This document shows positions 8,015-14,767 of a stretch of 36,853 nt of DNA, one piece after another. Every line of letters starts with the position of its first letter. Positions within the stretch are counted from its first letter, which is position 1. Source of the DNA: a virus; the IMG/VR virus record IMGVR_UViG_3300007735_000685, positions 1-36,853 of that record; one strand, 5' to 3'. The notes under the pieces are model-generated. The model did not search any database. It was not told the origin of the DNA and worked only from the letters and a program-made list of their open reading frames with translations. The position numbers and the translations under genes are program-made.

Positions 8015-8829
8015 GAATGGAACGATGCAGCAAGTGCAACAAAATCAACGCTACTCACGCTTGTTCCAGTTGCCGAAAAAGACGGTGCGGGAGTTCCAGT
8101 ACTCGCACATGGAAGAACAAGAATTTCCGTTGCACCCATCAACGGGAAACCGAATGAAGAATCTGCTGGCTGCACCTGACTAGTACTACCGGTATACCAA
8201 GCAGAAAACGGCGTTGCAGATGCGGAAAGCGCAAGTCGAGCATCGGCGCCAAAGTGACCGATCATCACTCGGCGAGTGCTGCTAACTTCGTGAACGGTTG
8301 CTGAAAGACCGGGAGCGTTTCCAATGGCTGCCGTCGTGCAAGTCAATCCCGAAGCCGTTCCGGTAGCAGAAATCACCTGTCCAATAATTCGCCACGCACC
8401 AAGCGAATCAAGATCGATGGCGTTGGAGAGTCCTGCGGTGACTGCCGTGTACGAGGTCGCAGAAGGATTGGAGGGGAATCGACCGTAGATGTTGAATCGC
8501 AGAGCCGATCCACTAGCCGTGGTCATCGTCAGATCAGTCACATATCCGGTCGATGCTGACAGCAAAACCTGCGCGTACCAATACAAGCACACGGTTCGTG
8601 ACCATCCCGGAACCGCAAGGCGCACACAGTATTGAGTTTCGGTATCCGTCGTTCCACCCGTCGCCGTTCCATTGAGAACTTCTTGAATCGTGTTTGGATG
8701 CTCAAGAATCTTCGTTAGATCCTTGTGCGCGATGTAAAGCGGAGATGAATAACTTGCTCTTGTCGCAAGCCGAGACTGCGAACCGGATTCAAAAACGTTG
8801 AGTGCGGTGGCTGCTGGATACAGGCTCAT
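8011..8829 (-). CDS. Hypothetical protein, beta-rich (272 aa)
   Basis: Not recognised. Composition is rich in Ser, Thr, Ala and Gly with alternating hydrophobics (for example VTDLTMTTASGSALRFNIYG), as in phage appendage or receptor-binding proteins, and there is no signal peptide or membrane helix. It sits between two membrane-protein genes with 4-base overlaps on both sides, far from the tail genes. Its codons look less GC-rich than those of its neighbours. A virion surface or adhesin-like role is possible but cannot be shown. Confidence 0.65.
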   Translation of the reverse strand: MSLYPAATALNVFESGSQSRLATRASYSSPLYIAHKDLTKILEHPNTIQEVLNGTATGGTTDTETQYCVRLAVPGWSRTVCLYWYAQVLLSASTGYVTDLTMTTASGSALRFNIYGRFPSNPSATSYTAVTAGLSNAIDLDSLGAWRIIGQVISATGTASGLTCTTAAIGNAPGLSATVHEVSSTRRVMIGHFGADARLALSASATPFSAWYTGSTSQVQPADSSFGFPLMGATEILVLPCASTGTPAPSFSATGTSVSSVDFVALAASFHS

Positions 8830-9110
8830 GGCTTCCTTTCGAGTCGGTCAATGCGGGATTGGATGCTGTCGATCTTGGCCGCGTACTCGCGGTCGGTCGC
8901 GGACAGCGCGCTAGTCAGTTTCACAAGGTCAGACGTGATGGCGGCGAGTTCCTTGATGCGGTCGCCCTGCGAATCAAGCGTCGCGTCGCGGCGGCCAACG
9001 GTCAGGAACACGCCAGCGATGCTGCCGAAGAGCGCGATGGTCTGCAAACCCGACAGCAGGGTTTGGAGGCTCACTTGCTTGCCGATCTTCACTTCCGTTT
9101 CGTTGCTCAT
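8826..9110 (-). CDS. Small membrane-anchored coiled-coil protein (94 aa)
   Basis: A short N-terminal cytoplasmic stretch is followed by one hydrophobic helix (about 20-38, LSGLQTIALFGSIAGVFLTV). The rest is a heptad-rich helix (DRIKELAAITSDLVKLTSAL, then IDSIQSRIDRLERKP). This is the layout of many phage i-spanin or holin-associated proteins, but the family is not identifiable. It lies in a run of coupled genes that includes another TM protein and a lipoprotein, supporting membership of a lysis cassette. Confidence 0.65.
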   Translation of the reverse strand: MSNETEVKIGKQVSLQTLLSGLQTIALFGSIAGVFLTVGRRDATLDSQGDRIKELAAITSDLVKLTSALSATDREYAAKIDSIQSRIDRLERKP

Positions 9111-9418
9111 GTCTTGGCCTTGTTGGCGGATCGTAGCGACTTGCGGCGGAAGGCTAAAGAGAAAAGTGCGCGACCCATTGCGGCTGCCGCTGCCGTCACG
9201 GCTTCTTCCGAAAGTGAAGGCAGGCTAGCGTGTAAAACCTCGTGGCAGATCACTTCGGCAAGCCGCTGCTGCGTCAGGTTCCGGCGTACCCGGATGGTTG
9301 GGTGCGGCCCCGGCGGGTGATCGCAGTCGCCGAGCGCGTCGCGCGGCATCTCGCGGGCTGGCACGAGTTTGATGCGCCACTTGCGGCCATTGATCGTTAG
9401 ACGCGCCTCATGTCGCAC
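9107..9418 (-). CDS. Mini zinc metallopeptidase-like protein (HExxH, 103 aa)
   Basis: GTG start, 11 bases inside the upstream gene. The motif HEVLH at about 59-63 (EVICHEVLHASLPSLSEE) is a zincin HExxH signature, with downstream Glu residues (SLSEEAV) as candidate third ligands. The N-terminal part has short beta strands (RLTINGRKWRIKLV) as in small SprT/ImmA-like zincins. At 103 residues it is close to minimal for a catalytic zincin. The substrate is unknown; the location next to lysis-like membrane proteins leaves envelope or host-protein cleavage open. Confidence 0.65.
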   Translation of the reverse strand: MRHEARLTINGRKWRIKLVPAREMPRDALGDCDHPPGPHPTIRVRRNLTQQRLAEVICHEVLHASLPSLSEEAVTAAAAAMGRALFSLAFRRKSLRSANKAKT

Positions 9419-10391
9419 GGGTCACCTCGGCGGCTAGCCGATAGTCCTTCTGCGTCCCGGCGATATGCAAGCGCATCCAAACCGCGCCGATGGGCTTGGG
9501 AGGCAAGCCCTTCTCCAACGCCCAACCTCCAAAACCGTCCGCGTGTTCTTGCTTGTACGAACCGATGCGAACATGAATTTGCTCGTCTAGCACCACCTCG
9601 GCCTGTCCAAGAAACTGTCGGACGCGCTCTTGAGCAATGGGCACGACATAATGCGTATGCGTGTGCCCGCAAATGACCATGTTTGCATCGGGGTAAATCG
9701 CGGCATCGCGGCGAACCGAAAGCGTTCCGTGGCTCATAGGGCTTGCTCCTCCGCTGCCGTGGAAATACTTGATCTTGAAGGAGTATGAGCCGCCATTCTT
9801 TGAAATGAGCCGGAAAAGCACCCATCCGCCATATCCGCCGGAATACACGGGTGCTGGCCCCGCCGCGCTCAATCCCGCACACACCCGCTCCGTGTAGTCC
9901 ACCTCATGCCGCTTGAGAATCGAATTTTCGTGATTGCCCCTTCCGATGACTACGAAACGATCTTGCCACGGGCTGTAGAACTTCACCGCCTCACGCACCA
10001 CCGCGTCAAGGTAGTCGCCGCATTGATATTCAGGCCGCAAAGCCGAGCGATCAGCCCTCAAATCGAACTTTCCTTGCATTAGGCATCCGTGGTCGCCCAC
10101 ATCAATGCAACCACCCTTGCGCCTTACGAGTTCGTCTAGGTGCTTTTTCTCTAGTTCGTGATCCGCTTTCGCATGATCGTGATGCCTGTCGCTCGACAAC
10201 AAACCGTGCCATTCAAATTGATGCGGCGTTTCGCAAAGAATGGTTACGCGATGAATGTTCCGCGCCAATTTCTCAACTGTCCAACAGGAGCCGGGGGTAA
10301 TGCCATCGCGCCAATAATGGCCCTTCAATTCCTCACGAATGCGCGACTTGTCGCTTTGACGCGCGCTTGTTCCGGGCTTCTTACGCGCCAT
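9408..10391 (-). CDS. Calcineurin-like metallophosphoesterase (327 aa)
   Basis: A dinuclear metal phosphoesterase with all family blocks in order: SDRHHDH (67-73), GD99-100 (DVGDHG), GNHE (152-155), FHGSGG (210-215) and CGHTHTH (241-247). These proteins cleave phosphomono- or diesters, including DNA ends and cyclic nucleotides; the phage substrate cannot be read from the motifs. It overlaps RusA by 11 bases, so a role in DNA processing is plausible. The N-terminal 60 residues include a basic region and a helical segment that could bind DNA. Confidence 0.85.
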   Translation of the reverse strand: MARKKPGTSARQSDKSRIREELKGHYWRDGITPGSCWTVEKLARNIHRVTILCETPHQFEWHGLLSSDRHHDHAKADHELEKKHLDELVRRKGGCIDVGDHGCLMQGKFDLRADRSALRPEYQCGDYLDAVVREAVKFYSPWQDRFVVIGRGNHENSILKRHEVDYTERVCAGLSAAGPAPVYSGGYGGWVLFRLISKNGGSYSFKIKYFHGSGGASPMSHGTLSVRRDAAIYPDANMVICGHTHTHYVVPIAQERVRQFLGQAEVVLDEQIHVRIGSYKQEHADGFGGWALEKGLPPKPIGAVWMRLHIAGTQKDYRLAAEVTRAT

Positions 10392-10842
10392 CGGCTTTGC
10401 CCTCGTCCCATCGCTTCAAGATGAGTTCAACGCGCGGGTTGCGCGGATCGACCATGAGGACGAGTGGCAGGTGGGTAAGCGCGGAATCGTCCTTGAGCAA
10501 TCCAGCATCCACCAGCCCGTCGAACGTGGGCTTCAGGCTGGCTAGGCAATTGTCCTTGTCGCGGCGGCGATTGTCCCGCGCGTACCAATGCACTTGGCAA
10601 GTCGCCTCGACCCAACCGCCGTTTTCGTTTGCCTCATACATGGCGATTTGAGCAGCCGCCCACGATTCGGTTCGTGCGCGTTTATTGGCTTTGGCTTTTA
10701 CGGCCCAATGTGACCTTCCGTTAGGGTTCAAAACCCTAGACGGGGTTCCAACCACAACGGTCAGGACATCGGGCATAAGGGCATACTGCCATGCACGAAT
10801 CACGCGATCTAGACTTTGCGCCATCCGTGGCGGCTCCGTCAT
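10381..10842 (-). CDS. rusA: RusA-like Holliday junction resolvase
   Basis: 153 residues; RusA homodimers cut four-way DNA junctions made in recombination and replication. The family core is clear: NPNGRSHW (39-46), RRRDKDN (92-98) with the metal-binding Asp pair D95/D97, LKPTFDGLVDAGLLKDD (103-119) with D118/D119. The ATG at 10842 overlaps the upstream stop; the family usually starts close to the first strand, so the inner ATG at 10776 (MPDVLTVVVG) is an alternative. Resolution of branched concatemers before packaging fits with the ERF recombinase elsewhere in the same transcription unit. Confidence 0.88.
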   Translation of the reverse strand: MTEPPRMAQSLDRVIRAWQYALMPDVLTVVVGTPSRVLNPNGRSHWAVKAKANKRARTESWAAAQIAMYEANENGGWVEATCQVHWYARDNRRRDKDNCLASLKPTFDGLVDAGLLKDDSALTHLPLVLMVDPRNPRVELILKRWDEGKADGA

Positions 10843-11102
10843 CGCGCGCCCTTGTCATCGTCCGGCGGTGGCCGGAACTTGCGCTTGGGAATCGGCTCGC
10901 ACAGCGCGAACACCTGTGCCGCTAGTTGCAAGCCTTGCACGGCCTCCTGTAGGTCGAAATCCGTTGGATAGTGCTTGAGCAGTCGGCCCGCCTCATGCCT
11001 GATTTCCGATGGGATGTTCGGTACGCGCTTTGGATCGCGGAGTGCCGCGAGGAATACGCGCGTCTTGGCGATGGCTCGGAATCGTTCTCGTGGCAAGGTC
11101 AT
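10839..11102 (-). CDS. BPSL0761-like small protein (87 aa)
   Basis: The N-terminus (MTLPRERFRAIAKTRVFLAAL), the middle (VPNIPSEIRHEAGRLLKHYPTD) and the length resemble the BPSL0761 family, a widespread prophage- and phage-associated small helical protein of unknown function in Pseudomonadota. The assignment is from remembered sequence pattern only. The tail is basic and proline-rich (KRKFRPPPDDDKG). Its stop overlaps the RusA start. Confidence 0.65.
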   Translation of the reverse strand: MTLPRERFRAIAKTRVFLAALRDPKRVPNIPSEIRHEAGRLLKHYPTDFDLQEAVQGLQLAAQVFALCEPIPKRKFRPPPDDDKGAR

Positions 11103-11138
11103 GGCGCAATCATCCCTAGTCCCTTATGCGCCTTCATG

Positions 11139-11711
11139 TTACCGAACATCGGACGGCTGTTTCGTCCAAACAAGTTCGATTGCGGATAGGAGTGGAACGG
11201 GGATCGCGTATGCACCTGCCAGCGGGCCGCTGGTCGTGATGCTGCTGGCTCGGATTGCTGCTCCGCTGGCTATGCCCGTGATCCACACGGCGGACGGCTG
11301 ATCACGGTCTACGAGCGCGTGGATGTACCAAGTCCCCGTCTTGAGTTCTGCGGGTCGGACAATCAGGTGATACGAACGCGGGTCAGACGAGCCGCGCATT
11401 TTGCTGCCCTTGACATCAATCGGCCATCCTTCAAAGTCGATTCCGCCATCGCCAACGGTCGGGTTTTTGTCTGCCGCCTCCCGCTGACTACGCCACGGCT
11501 CATACGAACCGAATAGGAATTCGCTGGCTGCCGCATGGCATAGTTGCCCGGTCAATTGATCTTCATGCAGTTTGGCTAGTCGATCTTCGGTTGCGCGGAT
11601 ATGCGACCGACCGCCGATCATTGCATTCCGCGCGTAAGTGTTGGCCTGCGCGCAGACGCTTTCCGGCAGTTGAATGCGGGTTGGTCGCGCTGTCCTGCGA
11701 AGCGAATGCAC
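11139..11711 (-). CDS. Putative PD-(D/E)XK-fold nuclease (190 aa)
   Basis: GTG start right after the upstream TAA. The central segment VGDGGIDFEGWPIDVKGSKM (about 86-105) has the Gly-Gly-Ile-Asp then Asp-Val-Lys spacing of the PD-(D/E)XK nuclease core. An upstream conserved-looking Glu lies in a helix (GQLCHAAASEFLFG) at the place of the first active-site helix. Such phage enzymes act as recombination exonucleases or restriction-like endonucleases. In this gene set it could be the exonuclease partner of the ERF annealase, but that is speculative and the protein is shorter than usual exonucleases. Confidence 0.6.
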   Translation of the reverse strand: MHSLRRTARPTRIQLPESVCAQANTYARNAMIGGRSHIRATEDRLAKLHEDQLTGQLCHAAASEFLFGSYEPWRSQREAADKNPTVGDGGIDFEGWPIDVKGSKMRGSSDPRSYHLIVRPAELKTGTWYIHALVDRDQPSAVWITGIASGAAIRASSITTSGPLAGAYAIPVPLLSAIELVWTKQPSDVR

Positions 11712-11858
11712 TTACCGTCGATCCTTCGCCTCGTCGCCTTCACACTTCGCCAACTCATCGCGTAGCCGCTTGATCTCCGCAGCCGCCTCTAGCGCGATGC
11801 CGTATCCGTAAGCCTGCCACAGCGATTCCAGCCGGGTCACAAGGTCGCGTTCGTTCAT
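11712..11858 (-). CDS. Small coiled-coil protein (48 aa)
   Basis: ATG at 11858 overlaps the upstream stop (ATGA). The product has one strong helix with EAAAEIKRLRDELAKCE, closely like segments in the two genes before it. It is probably a member of a tandem family of small phage proteins of unknown role. Confidence 0.55.
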   Translation of the reverse strand: MNERDLVTRLESLWQAYGYGIALEAAAEIKRLRDELAKCEGDEAKDRR

Positions 11859-12115
11859 GGCTCGGATCGTACCGCGAAGCAATCCCAACCATTGATTTCC
11901 GCCCAATCCTTCGCAAAGGGCTTGAACCTATGTCCCAATTTTGTGACGTGAAAACGGCCTTGATATTGCCATTCTTCGCACAACTGCCGCCGCGCTTCAT
12001 CGCGCTCCGCCCGAAACCGTTCGATCTCATCGGCTGCTCGTGCAGCCATCTGCGCTCCGTGAAGCGTTGTGTTCATGCGCTGGATCTCGCGCAGTTCGTC
12101 AACGATGTCTTTCAT
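11855..12115 (-). CDS. Small coiled-coil protein with GWDCF C-terminus (86 aa)
   Basis: ATG at 12115 overlaps the upstream stop (ATGA). The helical N-terminus contains ARAADEIERFRAERDEARRQL and the C-terminus has WAEINGWDCFAV. Both segments recur in the gene just upstream (EAANEIISLRVLLE and ARERGWDCF), so the two are likely diverged duplicates. Function unknown. Confidence 0.6.
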   Translation of the reverse strand: MKDIVDELREIQRMNTTLHGAQMAARAADEIERFRAERDEARRQLCEEWQYQGRFHVTKLGHRFKPFAKDWAEINGWDCFAVRSEP

Positions 12116-12375
12116 GGCTTTTCCTTGAAGCAATCCCACCCACGCTCTCGGGCAATATGCCTTGCGCGGATGCGGATTTCTTCGGTTGTGGGAAGTTCGT
12201 CATCGTCATACGGTGCAAATGCCGCCTTGATGCAGATTTCGCACCTCGCCGATTCCAAAAGCACTCGCAGAGAAATGATTTCGTTGGCCGCCTCGGTGAG
12301 TAGGTTGCGCGATCCGAGTTTGTCGCTGAAACGGTCGGCGACCGCCAGCAGGGCTACGGTGATGTCATCGTTCAT
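12112..12375 (-). CDS. Small protein, paralogue of its downstream neighbour (87 aa)
   Basis: ATGA-coupled to both flanking genes. It shows the same plan as 11855-12115: helix with TEAANEIISLRVLLESA, then a variable middle with CEIC, then IARERGWDCFKEKP. Similar leftover modules are common in phage early regions and are of unknown role. Confidence 0.6.
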   Translation of the reverse strand: MNDDITVALLAVADRFSDKLGSRNLLTEAANEIISLRVLLESARCEICIKAAFAPYDDDELPTTEEIRIRARHIARERGWDCFKEKP

Positions 12376-12650
12376 CGTTCTTCCTTCAGCATAGATCGCA
12401 AATCAAGGATTTCCTGCCACAATCGAAGCATGGCAGAGTTTGCGGCTTTCACATCTTTGGTGATGTAGTAGTCGCGCTCACGCAACGGCGAATCTTTGTG
12501 GCGGCAATGCGCTACGCAACTGTCGATTTCGCTGTTTTCAATTCTGCCGTGATGGTGGAACTCCCTACAGAAGCCACACCAAAATCGAGTTTGCATTTCA
12601 CCATGATCGGTGACGAGAAATACGGGCCGGAGATCAAGTTCTGTTTTCAT
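12372..12650 (-). CDS. Putative zinc-binding small protein (92 aa)
   Basis: Potential metal ligands WCGFCREFHHHG (CxxC plus His) and DSCVAHCRH lie in the first half. A helix (AANSAMLRLWQEILDLRSML) closes the protein, echoing the helical motif of the next three genes. A zinc-ribbon-type nucleic-acid-binding role is possible. The ATG overlaps the stop of the gene upstream. Confidence 0.6.
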   Translation of the reverse strand: MKTELDLRPVFLVTDHGEMQTRFWCGFCREFHHHGRIENSEIDSCVAHCRHKDSPLRERDYYITKDVKAANSAMLRLWQEILDLRSMLKEER

Positions 12651-13102
12651 CGGTTTGCCTCCATTCGTTCAAGTGCGACATAAACCATGCCCACGGCGTA
12701 AGAACTCCATTCCTCCCGGTTGGCTGGCAGGGGGTCTCCGCCAATCGTGCCGTGCTTCCGGCAATGCGCGACGGCTTCGCGCACCATCGCAGCCGGGGCG
12801 AGAAGGATCGCGTTCCGCATCGCCTTGCGGTCTTGCTCGACTTCGTGCGTGTTCACGCCTTCCCATTGCGTGACGCGCGCGGCAGCCTTCTTCCTGTTGC
12901 GCCTAATCTCCCCCACGATTTCTTCGGCGGTCGCGTGGCTGCGCGAGAGCGTGGCGCGCATGGTCTTGCAGGCTTGCACGATGTCCTCGTGCTGAAACTC
13001 CTCCAGCACCTTCGCGGCCTCGGCGTGTTTCGCGCTGTCGGGATTTGCCCACTTGGAGCCGGGGAAGTATTCCAAAATGCTCACAGCAGTTTCGGTTCTC
13101 AT
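12647..13102 (-). CDS. Hypothetical helical protein (151 aa)
   Basis: The start was placed at ATG 13102 (MRTETAVSILEYFPGSKW), four bases after the upstream stop; longer in-frame starts lie inside the previous gene. The protein is predominantly helical with a basic middle (GEIRRNRKKAAARVTQWEG) and a C-terminal helix (SYAVGMVYVALERMEANR). The pattern MVREAVAHCRKHG and neighbouring replication genes hint at a DNA-transaction role, but no family is recognised. Confidence 0.6.
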   Translation of the reverse strand: MRTETAVSILEYFPGSKWANPDSAKHAEAAKVLEEFQHEDIVQACKTMRATLSRSHATAEEIVGEIRRNRKKAAARVTQWEGVNTHEVEQDRKAMRNAILLAPAAMVREAVAHCRKHGTIGGDPLPANREEWSSYAVGMVYVALERMEANR

Positions 13103-13106
13103 GGTG

Positions 13107-13901
13107 TTACTCCGTGCAATCGCAAGGCATTGTCGAATCACCATACTCATCAAATAGCCTTCCTTGTACCGTGACTTGCTGAAGCATGGTTTTGTAGTTG
13201 GGGCGATCTTTGCGGAATGTCCCACCTATTGCAGACTCTTGATTGATCCACCACGCCGCCCGAGTCGGATCATGCTCTAAAACTCGTTCAGTAGCGGCCC
13301 TGCTCTTCAAAAAACAAAGATCGCAATTTCCAAACGCTTGATCTCCATTCGGCAACATCAGGTCGAAGGGCGCAACTTTCCAATAGTCCATGACTGTTTC
13401 GCGGGTTGCTCTCGCATCAGCCAAAGGCATTTCAATGTCTCTGCTGGCATCTGCTCGCAACTTTGAAACTCGTCGCATCTCGTCATATCGCAATCCAATA
13501 ACCGTGGTGAAAACCTCATACCTCTGCTTCATCCACGCATTCATCGGCTTCACCTTCAAGTCGCTGGTGCAAAATCGCGCAACAGGATTTGGAAGGTAAT
13601 TTCGCTTTGCAATCAGCGACGCAAATGGTTCGCCATTTTTGCTGGAGGTGTGGTAGTTGACTTCAATGAATGGCGCATCTGCCCGATATTCAATCCATGT
13701 GATCGAACACCACCGTGTCTCAATCTCATGCACGAAGTCGAGCGTGGCTGGATGCTCGCGCCCGGTGTTCGCAAACAGGACATAACCGCCTTCAGGCATC
13801 GCACCGCCCCATGCGTCGAGGATCATTCGCAGCATATAGCCGCTGGTGCGACCGCCGCTGAAGGACACATAGAACGGTGGTTCGATCTTGTACGGGTTCA
13901 T
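13107..13901 (-). CDS. PP-loop ATPase / PAPS reductase-like protein (264 aa)
   Basis: The N-terminus has the PP-loop SFSGGRTSGYML (13-24), the ATP-pyrophosphatase signature shared by PAPS reductases, DndC-type sulfur-transfer enzymes and tRNA thiolases. A second family-like stretch is ARFCTSDLKVKPM near 108-120, followed by a cysteine pair in FGNCDLCFLKS and a terminal CDCTE. These Cys could bind a metal cluster. Phage members are usually annotated phosphoadenosine phosphosulfate reductase family, with no proven role; DNA sulfur modification, nucleoside modification or sulfur metabolism are possible. The ATG overlaps the initiator stop. The local DNA is less GC-rich than its flanks. Confidence 0.82.
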   Translation of the reverse strand: MNPYKIEPPFYVSFSGGRTSGYMLRMILDAWGGAMPEGGYVLFANTGREHPATLDFVHEIETRWCSITWIEYRADAPFIEVNYHTSSKNGEPFASLIAKRNYLPNPVARFCTSDLKVKPMNAWMKQRYEVFTTVIGLRYDEMRRVSKLRADASRDIEMPLADARATRETVMDYWKVAPFDLMLPNGDQAFGNCDLCFLKSRAATERVLEHDPTRAAWWINQESAIGGTFRKDRPNYKTMLQQVTVQGRLFDEYGDSTMPCDCTE

Positions 13902-14686
13902 GGTGTCTCCACAGGGTCAAGGTAACGCCCCTGCCCGAGCCAAGTGGCAGGGTGCGGGATGTAGGCTGCTTCGGTCTTTGCGTACTGCTTTGCCATCGCG
14001 GCGATGCGCTCGCGCATCCACTCCACCGCGTCGGCCATATCGTCAAGTTCCCATTCGGTCGCGTAGTCGCGGATTGCCCGCTCCAGCAGCGCGACGGCTT
14101 TCCGCTTGCCGACCTTGCGCGGGAACAACGCCCATAGCCGCTCCAGCGCGCCGGATGGCATCGGCTGCTTCCTCTTGATCGGTTCAATGACAGGGGAAAC
14201 AGGCTCGCCGCCCTCGGCGGTGAGCGTATTTCTCTTTGTCTCTGTCTCTGATAGTGATTGTGTATGTGTATGTGTTTGTGTATGGCATGATCCAAGCATT
14301 GCATGGGCATTGCTTGGAGCATTGCTTGAAGCATTCCACCGAGCAGCAGCAGCCCGCTGCGCCTTGTCTGCGTTGCGCCTGCCCTGCTCCCGCATCTCGT
14401 TCCGCTCGCGCTCCTGCCGTTGGTTCCGGCGGCGACCGTCCGCAGTCACGGGGAACTTGTCCTCCAGCAGATGCCACGCTGGCCGGATGTCCGGGTCGAG
14501 CCGGAACAGCCGCTCGGGTTCGGCTGGCAGCCCGTCGCCTTCCCACGCCGCCCACAGAAGGATCATGTACGCGCCGCGCTCGCTTGCGCTCCATCCAAGC
14601 GTCGAGGCCATGAAATCCGTTCCCCAAAACGGCATCCACGGCGCACGGCCTCTTGCCGTTCCGTTTGTGCCATTCGTTACACTCAC
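13898..14686 (-). CDS. DUF1376/YdaU-like replication initiator (262 aa)
   Basis: I chose the GTG at 14686 because AGGAGG lies six bases before it; an ATG at 14719 has no ribosome site. Residues about 15-100 match the DUF1376 (YdaU) domain of phage replication proteins (WMPFWGTDF, LGWSASERGAYMILLWAAW). The C-terminal half (about 175-262) has LWALFPRKVGKRKAV and YIPHPATWLGQGRY, the usual end of such initiators or helicase loaders. The linker between (about 101-175) is low-complexity and is encoded by repeat DNA resembling an origin. The likely role is binding the phage origin and recruiting the host helicase, analogous to lambda O. Confidence 0.82.
   Translation of the reverse strand: MSVTNGTNGTARGRAPWMPFWGTDFMASTLGWSASERGAYMILLWAAWEGDGLPAEPERLFRLDPDIRPAWHLLEDKFPVTADGRRRNQRQERERNEMREQGRRNADKAQRAAAARWNASSNAPSNAHAMLGSCHTQTHTHTQSLSETETKRNTLTAEGGEPVSPVIEPIKRKQPMPSGALERLWALFPRKVGKRKAVALLERAIRDYATEWELDDMADAVEWMRERIAAMAKQYAKTEAAYIPHPATWLGQGRYLDPVETP
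14224..14337. other. Candidate replication origin inside the initiator gene
   Basis: Four heptamers GCATTGC/GCATTGC/GCATTGC/GCATTCC start at 14296, 14307, 14319 and 14331, spaced 11-12 bases, about one helical turn. An inverted repeat CCAAGCA (14292-14298)/TGCTTGG (14311-14317) overlaps them. Next to these, 14224-14287 is AT-richer and strongly strand-biased (a plus-strand run of T, G and C with few A, including TGTGTATG repeats), like the easily melted segment next to lambda O iterons. It encodes a low-complexity linker, so protein constraint is weak. Confidence 0.6.
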
Positions 14687-14729
14687 GCAAAGCCTCCTGC
14701 GCCCTATTCGGCGCGGCATGGGTTAGAAG

Positions 14730-14765
14730 CGGCTCGCCTCACGCAAGGCGGGCCGTTTCGCTTTT
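14730..14765 (+). terminator. Rho-independent-like terminator, antisense to the leftward unit
   Basis: A 10-bp stem with one G-T pair (14730-14739/14746-14755, CGGCTCGCCT with AGGCGGGCCG) and a 6-base loop is followed on the plus strand by TTTCGCTTTT. It lies in the only real gap between the methyltransferase and the initiator. In the plus direction there is no gene to end, so it may stop antisense transcripts. On the minus strand the same hairpin would sit in the leader before the initiator. Confidence 0.55.
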
Positions 14766-14767
14766 CA

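Noticed and set aside
14255-14287. TGTGTATG microsatellite as a phase-variation tract
   Set aside because: The repeats are imperfect and a change of length would break an essential replication gene; an origin element explains it better.
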